Source of the DNA: Acidimicrobiia bacterium
GTDB lineage: Bacteria > Actinomycetota > Acidimicrobiia > Acidimicrobiales > Poriferisodalaceae
DNA: 64,000 nt
Assembly: GCA_022822525.1 (NCBI GenBank)
Contig: JAJEBN010000113.1
Span: 1-64,000 of the forward strand
Reading direction: 5' to 3'
In this document: piece by piece, positions 25,671 through 34,124 of the stretch
How positions within the stretch are numbered: the stretch's first letter is position 1
How the letters are laid out: each line of letters opens with the position of its first letter
Notes under the pieces: generated by a model
The model's database searches: none
What the model was told of the DNA's origin: nothing
The model's input: the letters and a program-made list of their open reading frames with translations, nothing else
Program-made: the position numbers and the translations under genes

Positions 25671-26627
25671 TCAGCGCTCCTCGCGCCGATACGGCAGTGT
25701 CAGCGCAGCCGGAGCGGGGCTCGGACGGTGGCGAGCGCGGAAGCTGATTGCGATCAGCACCACCACGGTCAGCAGGAACGGCAGGATGCCCAGCAGTGCC
25801 GGCGAGATCGTGTTGACCTCGAGCCCGAGGATCGTGAGGTCGAACGTCTGGACGCGTGGCTGCAAGGCCAGCGTGAAGCCGAACAGCAGCGAGCCGGCCG
25901 CCAGCCGTCCAGGGCGCCACGCGCCGAAGATCACCAGCGCCACAGCGATCCAGCCCCGGCCGGCAATCAGACCCTCCGTCCAGCCCGCAGCCATGTACAG
26001 CGAGAGGAACGAGCCGGCGGCACCGGCGAACGCCCCTCCGACCAGCACAGCGCTGGTGCGCAACAGGATGACCGAATGGCCGACCGAGTCAGTGGTCGAA
26101 GCAGACTCGCCGACTGCCCGCAGCGCCAGGCCGAGCCGGGTGCGGCTCAGCACGAACCACGCAGCAACCCCCAGAACGACAGCCAGATACACCACCGGGG
26201 GTTGATCGAACAGGATCGGACCGACCCACGGAATGTCGGCCAAGCCGACGATGCTGAGATCGGTGAACACCGAATCGGCGCGCTCGCGCACGGCGTCCTG
26301 GCCGATGAATGCCGCAAAGCCGAGTCCTCCGATGGTGATCGCGAGGCCCGACACGACCTGGCCGGCACCCATGATCACGCTGACCAGCGCATGCACTCCT
26401 GCAGTGGCCATGCCGACGAGGGCCGCGACGGCGAAGCCGACCCAGGGACGGTCGGTGGCGATCGCTGCCATGAAGCCCGTCACGGCGCCCATGGCCATCA
26501 TCCCCTCAACGCCGAGGTTGAGCACGCCGGCCCGCTCGGCGATGAGCTCGCCCAGGCCGGCCAGGTAGACCAGCGTGGCGAACTGCACGGTCGCCACGAG
26601 CAGGCCGATGATCGCGTCTTCAGACAC
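25671..26627 (-). CDS. BMP-type ABC transporter permease (second)
   Basis: This 318-residue BPD_transp_2 permease has about eight to ten hydrophobic segments and the family signature GVLNLGVEGMMAMGA, matching the second permease (NupQ/YufQ type) of nucleoside importers. The GTG at 26627 is preferred because AGGAG precedes it and it overlaps the upstream permease stop by eight nt, which indicates translational coupling. It forms the membrane pore with the permease at 26620-27804. Confidence 0.88.
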   Translation of the reverse strand: MSEDAIIGLLVATVQFATLVYLAGLGELIAERAGVLNLGVEGMMAMGAVTGFMAAIATDRPWVGFAVAALVGMATAGVHALVSVIMGAGQVVSGLAITIGGLGFAAFIGQDAVRERADSVFTDLSIVGLADIPWVGPILFDQPPVVYLAVVLGVAAWFVLSRTRLGLALRAVGESASTTDSVGHSVILLRTSAVLVGGAFAGAAGSFLSLYMAAGWTEGLIAGRGWIAVALVIFGAWRPGRLAAGSLLFGFTLALQPRVQTFDLTILGLEVNTISPALLGILPFLLTVVVLIAISFRARHRPSPAPAALTLPYRREER

Positions 26628-27804
26628 CGGACGCTCCTGCGCTCGCTGGATTCTCGGCGGCGTCGCCATCGGCCCCGCTGCCGACCGGCCGCACCCAGCG
26701 CACCCGGTAGTTCAGCAGCACCGCCGCGACCAGAGCGCCGATGAGGATCATGGCTTGCAGGATCGTGGCGATCGAACTCGTCACGCCGAGCGTCTGGATG
26801 GACTGGCCGCCCCGCAGCACTGCTCCGAACACGACCGCGACGACGGCGACGCCGGACGGTCGCATGAGCGCGAGCGCTGCAACGATGATCCCGGCGAAGC
26901 CGTAGCCGCTCGACAGGCCCGGCTCGAGCCGGGTGGCGGTGCCGCTCAACTCGATCGCTCCCGCCAGGCCCGCGAGCCCGCCCGACAGCAGCAGCGCTGT
27001 CAGCACCTTGCGCTGCAGCGAGATGCCCGCATAGCGAGCCGTCGCCGGTGACGAACCCGCCATGCGCAGCTCGTAGCCCCATGCGGTGCGCGAGACGGCC
27101 AGCCAGAACGCCAGCAGCAGCGCCACCGCGAACAGCACGCCGATGTGGACCTGGCCGAACAGCCCCGGCAGCGACGCCTTATCTGGCAACGGTGAGATCT
27201 GGGCGAAGCCGAACGACTCGGGGTCCTTCCACGGACCCACCTTGAGCCATTCCACGATGCGTATCGCCACTTCGACGAGCATCAGCGTGGTGATGATCTC
27301 GCTCACGCCGAGGTAGGCGCGAGCCAGCGCGGGTCCCAACACGAGCACCACGCCGCCCACAGCGCCGGCAACCAGCATCAGCACGATCAGCACCGGGCCC
27401 GGCAGGTCGCCGGCCACCATGGCGAAGCCGGCCGCAGCGGTCGCACCCGCCATCATCTGGCCCTCCGCACCGATATTCCACAGGCCCATCGAGCCGGCCA
27501 CCGCCACCGCCAGCCCGGCGATTGCCAGCGGCGTAGCGCGCAGCAGCGTCCGAGACAGCGCATCGAACCCACCGAGCGATGACTCGGCCATGCGTTGATA
27601 GACCGTCACCGGATCGTTGCCCGAGCCCCACAGCAGCAGCGCCCCGGCGATCAGCGCCAGCACGATGCCGATCACGAAGGCGATGGCCTGTGCCGCTGGC
27701 GCGACCCGGGCGCGTCGCTGCAGCACCGGTCGCACGAGGACGCGATGCCAGCGGGCCCGGCCGCGGGCAACGGTGTGCAGCGGGGCGTGCGTCGGCTCGG
27801 TCAC
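26620..27804 (-). CDS. BMP-type ABC transporter permease (first)
   Basis: This 394-residue BPD_transp_2 permease has a basic cytoplasmic N-terminus and multiple membrane spans. It carries GLWNIGAEGQMMAGA, the signature of the first permease (NupP/YufP type), and YLGVSEIITTLMLVEV. It starts with GTG in a GTGA overlap with the ATPase gene stop (27801-27804). The transported substrate is likely a nucleoside or a similar small polar compound. Confidence 0.9.
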   Translation of the reverse strand: MTEPTHAPLHTVARGRARWHRVLVRPVLQRRARVAPAAQAIAFVIGIVLALIAGALLLWGSGNDPVTVYQRMAESSLGGFDALSRTLLRATPLAIAGLAVAVAGSMGLWNIGAEGQMMAGATAAAGFAMVAGDLPGPVLIVLMLVAGAVGGVVLVLGPALARAYLGVSEIITTLMLVEVAIRIVEWLKVGPWKDPESFGFAQISPLPDKASLPGLFGQVHIGVLFAVALLLAFWLAVSRTAWGYELRMAGSSPATARYAGISLQRKVLTALLLSGGLAGLAGAIELSGTATRLEPGLSSGYGFAGIIVAALALMRPSGVAVVAVVFGAVLRGGQSIQTLGVTSSIATILQAMILIGALVAAVLLNYRVRWVRPVGSGADGDAAENPASAGASGV

Positions 27805-29345
27805 GCCGACGCCGTTCCGGCCATGGCGGCCCCGACATCGGCCCGGGAGACCTGTGTCGGATCCATGCGTGCCGCCACCTGACCCTCGTACATCACGATG
27901 AGCCGGTCTGACAGCGCGAGGAGCTCGTCGAGATCCTCCGAGATCAGCAGCACCCCGACGCCGGCGGCCCGCTGCGCAACGATCTGCGACTGGATGGCAG
28001 CGATGCCTGCCACGTCGAGGCCGCGGGTCGGCTGCGCCGCCACGAGCACCTTGGGTTCGCCGGTCAGCTCGCGCCCGAGCAGCAGGCGCTGGAGATTGCC
28101 GCCCGACAGGGCACTGATGGGTTCGTGCAGGCGTCCCACCTGCACGCCGAAGCGTTCGACGAGGCGCTTGCAGAAGTCCTCGCAGCGACGCAGATCCAGC
28201 ATCATCCTGCGCCTCATCGACCGGTAGGACCGCACGACGGCGTTGTCGACGACAGACATCGTGGGTGCCAGCCCCACGCCGAGCCGGTCCTCGGGCACGT
28301 AGGCCAGCCCGGCCCGTGAACGAGCCCGCGGCGATGTCCCGGTGATGTCGACCTCAGCGAGCTGCATCGTGCCTGCGGTGGTCGGGCGCAGCCCCGCGAT
28401 GGCCTCGGCCAGCTCGCGCTGCCCGTTGCCCGAAACCCCGGCGACCCCGACAATCTCGCCGGCACGCACATCGATGTCGACCGAATGCAGCGCCGGCAGC
28501 CCGCGGTCGCTGAGCGCCGAGATGCCCTCCAGATCGAGCACGACATCACCGCTGGGCTGATCGGTGGGCCGCTGGATCTCCGTTGCCGTCTCGCCCACCA
28601 TCATCTCGGCGAGATCGGAGCGGTCGATGCCAGCGAGGCTGCGCGGCTGCGCCACGGTCACGCCGTTGCGCAGCACGGTCGCCTCGTCGCACACCGACAG
28701 CACCTCGTCCAGCTTGTGGCTGATGTAGATGACCGAGCGGCCCCGATCGGCCATCGAGCGCAGCGTCAGGCCCAGGTCGGCTGCTTCGGCAGGCGTCAGG
28801 ACCGCTGTGGGCTCGTCCAGCACCAGCACATCGGCGTCGCGCCACAGCGCCTTGAGGATCTCGACGCGCTGTCGCTCGCCGACCGAGAGCTGCCATACGG
28901 GCCGGGCCGGGTCGGTCTGCAGCGAGTAGGTGGCCGCCAGGTGGGCGACCCGCTCGATGATCTGGCCCATGTCCAGGTAGCGGGGCGCCGAGCCCAGCAC
29001 CACGTTCTCGAAGACGGTGAGCGTCGGCACCAGCCGGAATTCCTGGTGGACCATGCCGATGCCCGCGGCGATCGCGTCGGCAGGGGAGTGAAACTGCCGT
29101 TGCCGGCCGTGCACCCAGATCTCGCCGTCGTCGGGCAGGTACACGCCGCTCAGCACGTTGACCAGCGAGGTCTTGCCGGCGCCGTTCTCGCCGAGCAGCG
29201 CATGGATGGTGCCGGCTCGCACGGTGAGGTTCGCGCCGTCGCAGGCGACGACGCCGGGAAACTCCTTGCGGATGCCTCGCAGGTCGACGACGACGCGGCC
29301 GTCGCCAGAGCCGGAGGACACCGCGGCGTCCCCCGGCTCCGACAT
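27801..29345 (-). CDS. ABC transporter ATPase, two nucleotide-binding domains (BMP type)
   Basis: This 514-residue protein contains two tandem ABC domains. The first has Walker A GENGAGKTS, signature LSVGERQRVEILKAL and Walker B VLVLDEPTAVLTPAE. The second is degenerate, as usual in this family (VSGNGQRELAEAIAG in place of Walker A, then ALSGGNLQRLLLGREL). The layout is that of the NupO/YufO/RbsA-type importer. The ATG at 29345 begins before the conserved VVVDLRGIRKEFPGV. It couples to the first permease by a GTGA overlap. Confidence 0.93.
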   Translation of the reverse strand: MSEPGDAAVSSGSGDGRVVVDLRGIRKEFPGVVACDGANLTVRAGTIHALLGENGAGKTSLVNVLSGVYLPDDGEIWVHGRQRQFHSPADAIAAGIGMVHQEFRLVPTLTVFENVVLGSAPRYLDMGQIIERVAHLAATYSLQTDPARPVWQLSVGERQRVEILKALWRDADVLVLDEPTAVLTPAEAADLGLTLRSMADRGRSVIYISHKLDEVLSVCDEATVLRNGVTVAQPRSLAGIDRSDLAEMMVGETATEIQRPTDQPSGDVVLDLEGISALSDRGLPALHSVDIDVRAGEIVGVAGVSGNGQRELAEAIAGLRPTTAGTMQLAEVDITGTSPRARSRAGLAYVPEDRLGVGLAPTMSVVDNAVVRSYRSMRRRMMLDLRRCEDFCKRLVERFGVQVGRLHEPISALSGGNLQRLLLGRELTGEPKVLVAAQPTRGLDVAGIAAIQSQIVAQRAAGVGVLLISEDLDELLALSDRLIVMYEGQVAARMDPTQVSRADVGAAMAGTASA

Positions 29346-29373
29346 CGGTTTCAGTGCTGTTGGGCCAGTGGGA

Positions 29374-30564
29374 TCAGGGGCTGGCGTCACCCACCACGCC
29401 CTCGACGAACCAGTCCATGCCCAGCATCGGCCCGTCTTCCATGGTCTCGCCTGCTGCGACACGCTCGGCACCGTCCTGATCGTTGATCGGGCCGGTGAAG
29501 ACGTCCCAGGCGCCGGTGCGGATCAGCTCGGCGGCTTCGGAAATGCGGTCGGCGACCTCGCCGGGCACATCGGCGGACAGCTCGGCGAGCTGGACGATGC
29601 CGTCGTCCATGCCGCCCCAGTACGCACCCGGTGCGTAGGTGCCGGCTGCCACTGCCTCGATGGTGCGGGCGTAGCGCGGTCCCCAGTGCCAGACCGGCGC
29701 TGTGATGAACGCCTCAGGCGCGAAGTTGCGCATGTCGGAGTTGTAGGCCACCCAACGCGCGCCGGCATCCTGGGCTGCGACGCCTGCGGCGGTCGAGTCC
29801 TGATGCATCGCGATGACGTCGGCACCGGCTTCGAGCAGCGCCGAAGCGGTGTCGCCCTCGACGGCGGGGTCGAACCAGGTGAAGGTCCAGTTGACGTGCA
29901 CTTCCGCGCCGGGGTTGGTCTCGCGCGCGCCCAAGGTGAAGGCGTTGATGCCGCGGATCACCTCAGGAATGGGGAACGCCGCGACGTAGCCGATCTGCCC
30001 GCTCTGCGTCATGGCACCGGCTGCCATGCCCGACAGGTAACGCGGCTGGTAAATCCTGCCGAAGAAGTTGCCGAAGTTGGAGTCGTTCATCTTGAAGCCC
30101 GACGCGTGCTCGAACACGACATCGGGATACTCCGCGGCCAGTTCCTCCATCGGGTCCATGTAGCCGAACGACGTGCCGAAGATGATGTCCGCACCCTCGT
30201 TCTCGATGAAGTCGATGGCGACTTCCTTGAACGCCTCAGCATTCTCGGGGATGCTCTCGACGACGAGCGTTGTTGCGCCGGTCTCTTGCTCGGCAAAGAG
30301 GCGGCCCTGATCGTGGGCCCAGTTCCAGCCGGCGTCGCCGACCGGTCCCACGAGGATGAACGCTGCGGTGATGTCCTCCGCCGACATTCCCTCGGGCTCA
30401 GGTTCGGGCTCGTCGGCTGGAGGGGCCGTCGTTGCGGGCGCTGCGGTCGTCGCCGGGGCAGCACTCGTATCGGCTGCTTCGTCATCGTCGGTGCCGCATG
30501 CGGCGCTCACGAGCGCAATTGAGGCGAGCGCGATGGCCAGCCGTATCAGAGTCCTCGAACGCAT
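29374..30564 (-). CDS. BMP-family substrate-binding lipoprotein
   Basis: This 396-residue protein has a lipoprotein signal peptide (LVSAAC, lipidated C23), a 35-residue Ala/Thr/Pro/Glu-rich linker and a periplasmic-binding fold of the BMP/Med family (AFILVGPVGDAGWNWAHDQG, GTSFGYMDP). Known members bind purine nucleosides, ribose-like sugars or related compounds. It is the first gene of the four-gene importer, with GAGAGGGAGA upstream of the ATG, and it captures the substrate outside the membrane. The ligand cannot be read from sequence. Confidence 0.92.
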   Translation of the reverse strand: MRSRTLIRLAIALASIALVSAACGTDDDEAADTSAAPATTAAPATTAPPADEPEPEPEGMSAEDITAAFILVGPVGDAGWNWAHDQGRLFAEQETGATTLVVESIPENAEAFKEVAIDFIENEGADIIFGTSFGYMDPMEELAAEYPDVVFEHASGFKMNDSNFGNFFGRIYQPRYLSGMAAGAMTQSGQIGYVAAFPIPEVIRGINAFTLGARETNPGAEVHVNWTFTWFDPAVEGDTASALLEAGADVIAMHQDSTAAGVAAQDAGARWVAYNSDMRNFAPEAFITAPVWHWGPRYARTIEAVAAGTYAPGAYWGGMDDGIVQLAELSADVPGEVADRISEAAELIRTGAWDVFTGPINDQDGAERVAAGETMEDGPMLGMDWFVEGVVGDASP

Positions 30565-30725
30565 GATCTCCCTCTCCGTTCGCGCCCGCGAGGCAACCTC
30601 GGGGCGATCAGGATCGAGCCTAATCTCGCTGGCCAGAGTGCACGGCCAGCGCTGCGAGCGCCGCCGATCAGCGCCGGGACGGGCTGCGCCCGTTCGAGTC
30701 GCTCGCGACGCCGCTCGCCGGCAGT

Positions 30726-32039
30726 TCAGAACGGGTTGAGTTCGAGGCCCAGGAGGTGCCGGCCGAGCTGGTGGGTGACCCGGTCTTGATGCACGTTGAT
30801 GTGCACCGGCATCGCGCGGAAGTCGCGGTAGCGGCGGTCGAACGCGCCGCCTTCGCGCAGCGCCGTGCCGCCCTGGGTGCGGTGCAGCAAGGACATCGCC
30901 TCGTCGAGCTGCTCCACGGCCATGGTCGTCACCGCCATCTGGCGCAGGTAGTCGGCCTCGTCGGGGACGACACCGGCGGCGATGCGACGGTCGACGTCAT
31001 TGCACGCAGCCTCTGTCGCCGCAGCGGCGGCAGCCAGCAGCGATGCCGCCCGACCGAAGTTGACCTGCACGGTGGGCCGATCGACCATCTTGCCGCCGAT
31101 GATCACCCGCCGGCCGCCGGCCGCGTCAGCAGCCTCGGCCAGCGCCCGGCGCACGAGGCCCACCGCCATGAACGAGAGCCACAGGTCTGAGATTCCCACC
31201 CAGTCCTCGCGGTAGCGGTGATGCACCACCGGCACGGTGCGCAGCGACTCTGCGCGGTTGGCGCCGAACCAGGCCACGCAGTCGCTGAGGTTCACCGGCA
31301 CGTCGGTGTAGTGGACGTCGTCGGTGGCCGAGGCCCGCAGCCCGGCTCCGTCCCACGACGGGTCGATCTTCACGCCCTCCGCCTTGGTGGGCAGGATGGT
31401 GAAGCGGATGTCGAGGCTGGATTTCGCCGCTCCATGCGGCGCAGGATGCCGGATCGGCTTGCCGTCGTCTCCGCTGATGGCGAAGGCCACCCCGCAGTAG
31501 TCGGCGTAGCGGGCGCCGGTGCCCCAGCGGCCGGTGCCGTTGAGGATGGCCTGATCGCCTTCGATGCGTCCGTAGACCGAACTGCGCGCGCCACCGGGGA
31601 ACGACACCCATTGGCCGTTGGTCACGAGGTGGGTGAGGAAGTCTTGCTGGTCGGGTCCCACCGAGCCGACGAACAGGTGGAACACGCACAGGTGATTCCA
31701 CAGGCACCACGCCAGGCTCGGGCAGCGGGCCGCCACCGCTTCGAGCTCGCGGCCCATTCCCAGCATCGTCTCCTCGACGCCGCCGATGTTGCGCGTGGCC
31801 GACATGCGCATGAAGTCGGTGCCGCGGATGGCCTCGATGACCTCGGACGAGACCGACCGGGTCCGGTCTGCTGTTTCTGCCTGCGCCTCGATCGCGTCCA
31901 AGAACGGCGCGATCCGCAGGCCCTCGGTCGGCGCCGGGGAGAAGTGCTCGACCAACTCTTCGCCGGACAGACCGCCGACGTCGGGTTCAGCCCCTGAGGA
32001 CGTCTGGCCTGGCTCGTCGGCTTCAGGTGCTCCCGCCAT
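30726..32039 (-). CDS. Flavin-dependent monooxygenase of the acyl-CoA dehydrogenase fold (HpaH/HsaA-like)
   Basis: The 437-residue protein has the acyl-CoA dehydrogenase fold with group D flavin monooxygenase features. These are SLAWCLWNHLCVFHLFVG early on, WVSFPGGARSS, GTGRWGTGARYADYCGVA, and a C-terminal RDFRAMPVHINVHQDRV with the conserved His-rich end. It lacks the ACAD catalytic Glu motif. Such enzymes use reduced FMN/FAD to hydroxylate phenols or oxidise N-hydroxy or amine groups. The copper amine oxidase lies 57 nt upstream on the same strand, so a role in aromatic amine degradation is possible. TACTGT lies six nt before the ATG. Confidence 0.75.
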   Translation of the reverse strand: MAGAPEADEPGQTSSGAEPDVGGLSGEELVEHFSPAPTEGLRIAPFLDAIEAQAETADRTRSVSSEVIEAIRGTDFMRMSATRNIGGVEETMLGMGRELEAVAARCPSLAWCLWNHLCVFHLFVGSVGPDQQDFLTHLVTNGQWVSFPGGARSSVYGRIEGDQAILNGTGRWGTGARYADYCGVAFAISGDDGKPIRHPAPHGAAKSSLDIRFTILPTKAEGVKIDPSWDGAGLRASATDDVHYTDVPVNLSDCVAWFGANRAESLRTVPVVHHRYREDWVGISDLWLSFMAVGLVRRALAEAADAAGGRRVIIGGKMVDRPTVQVNFGRAASLLAAAAAATEAACNDVDRRIAAGVVPDEADYLRQMAVTTMAVEQLDEAMSLLHRTQGGTALREGGAFDRRYRDFRAMPVHINVHQDRVTHQLGRHLLGLELNPF

Positions 32040-32045
32040 GCGGCC

Positions 32046-32051
32046 ACAGTA
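32046..32051 (-). promoter_or_regulatory. Putative -10 box (TACTGT) of the flavin monooxygenase-like gene
   Basis: TACTGT on the minus strand ends six nt before the ATG at 32039; no Shine-Dalgarno is present. Confidence 0.45.
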
Positions 32052-32096
32052 GGCCGCGGCGGACTCAACCGCGGGTGGAACTGGCTGCTGGTGAGT

Positions 32097-34040
32097 TCAG
32101 GCGCAGTGGCCGTTGGATGACGGCGGCACGTCCAGCATTGGGTTGCGGTCGAAGAAGCCGTCGGGCACCAGCCCGAAGCCGACGTACTCGGTGGGCATCA
32201 CCGGGAAGTCCTCGGGCCTCGCATCGTGGGTGATCCCGAACGTGTGCCACACCGTGATGTCGGTGTCGACCACCGACCGGTCGCCTGCCGTGTAGCGCTC
32301 CAGGCCGTCGCCGGCGTTGCGCTGGGTGGGGAACCGTCCGGCGCCATAGCGCTCGTCGGGACGGGTCGGCGATACCCACAGGTTGTGCCGGGCAAACGTG
32401 GCACGCTGCGAATGCGGGCTGTCGTTTGCGGCAAACATGGTGGCCGTGGGCGGCGGCAGCAGCCGGAAGGCGGTCGGATGCCCGAGCCGGTTGATGTGAT
32501 CCGAGCTCTGGATGCGCCAGTACCGGCTCGACGCCGAGTTGGCGTTGCGGCGGGCTGCCAGCTCGCTCTCGAGGGTCGTCTCATGGGCGGCGAACGCGGT
32601 GCCATAGGGATTGTCCGGACCAGGCGGCAGCGCCTCGGTGTTGACCTCGACGACGCTGTTGTTGTTGCCGTCGATGGCCATGTCCAGCCGCACGCAGAAG
32701 ATGTGCTGGTGGATCGGGGCTGACACGTGCGGCGCCACCTGGCGGGCGAAGGTCATGTCGTCGCCTTCACGGTGCGACCGCGTGGTGAGAATGCCGGTCA
32801 GCTTCACCTCGTAGCGGATCGTGCCGTCGAGGTAGAAGTACCAGAAGAACCCGTACTCGTAGTTGCCGACGGTGTGGATGGCGCTCACCACCAGCCGGCG
32901 CGAGCGGCGCACCTCGGTGGTGTCGGCGTGCCAGTCGAAGTGCTTCCAGCCGATGCCGAAGTCCTCCTCGTGGATGCAGATGGCGTTCGGCGTGGTCACC
33001 ACCGAGCCGTCGTCGAACACCTGGGTCGAGTCGAGGTAGACGATCTCGCCCAGGCAGTCGCAGCCGAGCTGCAGCGAGTTGTTCATGAGGCCGAGGCCGA
33101 ACTCGCCGGAGTCGAGTGCGTGCTTGAACGTCTGCGACGGCCGGGTGTCGCCGTAGGGCACCACCATCTCGGCCAGCGAGGCCCGGTCGATGATGGGCCG
33201 CACCCGGTTCCCGTCGTTGTAGGCGATCCGGTGCAGCACCAGACCCTCGGTGTCGTCCATGACGACGCGCATCGACCACTTCTGCCAGCACAGCTCGTTG
33301 TCGTCGAGCGTGAAGCTGGTGCCCTCGGGCTGGGTGATCTCGATCGGGCGCAGATCGGTGCGCATCGGCCCGAAGTCCTCGGTGACGGCGTCGACGTCGT
33401 AGTTGCCCCGTTCAGAGGCCACCGGCCACTGGTCGAAATCGGTGACGTGCAGCACTTCCAGGGTGTCGACGTCGATATGCACCATCAAGCCGTCGAGCGG
33501 GTACGCGTAGCCGTTGTCGGCGGGATCGGGGCGCCAGAAGGCGATGCAGCGCTGCACGCGCCGGCCGACCTCGAAGTCGAAGTCGTAGTCGCCGGTGGGC
33601 CAGGGGTCGATCTGCACCTGCGAGGTGTCCGTGATGCCGCGCTTGGCCAGCGCAGCGGCGAAGCCCGGGTCCTTCCGGCAGGCGTCCATCACCGCGAACA
33701 GCTCCGCCATGCCCACCCGGGGCACCACGCCGGGATGGTGCGTCCACGAGTCGACCTCGCCGCGGGTCACCGACACCACGGCGACGTGCACCTGGCCGTT
33801 CTCGTGCACCACTACCTCGAACCGCCGGTCCGTGGCGGTGCCTGGCGTCCACGCTGCCACTTCGGCCTTGGGCGGCTCCCAGATGCAGAAGCCGTGAAAG
33901 CGCGCGTCCGCGCCGATGCGCCCGCTGCGACGCAGCACCTCGATGGCGGCGTGAGCCTCCGCCTCGGTCATCATCGACAGGGGGTGAACCGAGGGTGTGT
34001 CCGCGCCCTCGACCGGTGTTTCCAGCAGCGTGTCAGCCAT
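32097..34040 (-). CDS. Copper amine oxidase (primary-amine oxidase)
   Basis: This 647-residue enzyme carries the topaquinone motif N-Y394-E-Y, whose Tyr394 self-processes to TPQ. It has the copper ligands H444-Q-H446 and a later His, plus the N2/N3 domains. It oxidatively deaminates primary amines to aldehydes, releasing NH3 and H2O2. There is no signal peptide, so it is probably cytoplasmic, like the tyramine/phenethylamine oxidases of actinobacteria. TAGCGT lies six nt before the ATG, implying a leaderless mRNA. The flavin monooxygenase-like gene follows on the same strand. Confidence 0.93.
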   Translation of the reverse strand: MADTLLETPVEGADTPSVHPLSMMTEAEAHAAIEVLRRSGRIGADARFHGFCIWEPPKAEVAAWTPGTATDRRFEVVVHENGQVHVAVVSVTRGEVDSWTHHPGVVPRVGMAELFAVMDACRKDPGFAAALAKRGITDTSQVQIDPWPTGDYDFDFEVGRRVQRCIAFWRPDPADNGYAYPLDGLMVHIDVDTLEVLHVTDFDQWPVASERGNYDVDAVTEDFGPMRTDLRPIEITQPEGTSFTLDDNELCWQKWSMRVVMDDTEGLVLHRIAYNDGNRVRPIIDRASLAEMVVPYGDTRPSQTFKHALDSGEFGLGLMNNSLQLGCDCLGEIVYLDSTQVFDDGSVVTTPNAICIHEEDFGIGWKHFDWHADTTEVRRSRRLVVSAIHTVGNYEYGFFWYFYLDGTIRYEVKLTGILTTRSHREGDDMTFARQVAPHVSAPIHQHIFCVRLDMAIDGNNNSVVEVNTEALPPGPDNPYGTAFAAHETTLESELAARRNANSASSRYWRIQSSDHINRLGHPTAFRLLPPPTATMFAANDSPHSQRATFARHNLWVSPTRPDERYGAGRFPTQRNAGDGLERYTAGDRSVVDTDITVWHTFGITHDARPEDFPVMPTEYVGFGLVPDGFFDRNPMLDVPPSSNGHCA

Positions 34041-34046
34041 GGCTTC

Positions 34047-34052
34047 ACGCTA
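34047..34052 (-). promoter_or_regulatory. Putative -10 box (TAGCGT) of the copper amine oxidase gene
   Basis: TAGCGT on the minus strand ends six nt before the ATG at 34040, giving a predicted leaderless transcript. Confidence 0.5.
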
Positions 34053-34124
34053 CGCGGTGTGCCGCGCATACGCGGTCGGCGCGATGAACGTCACTAATCT
34101 CGCTCAGTACGGTTCCGCACCTGA

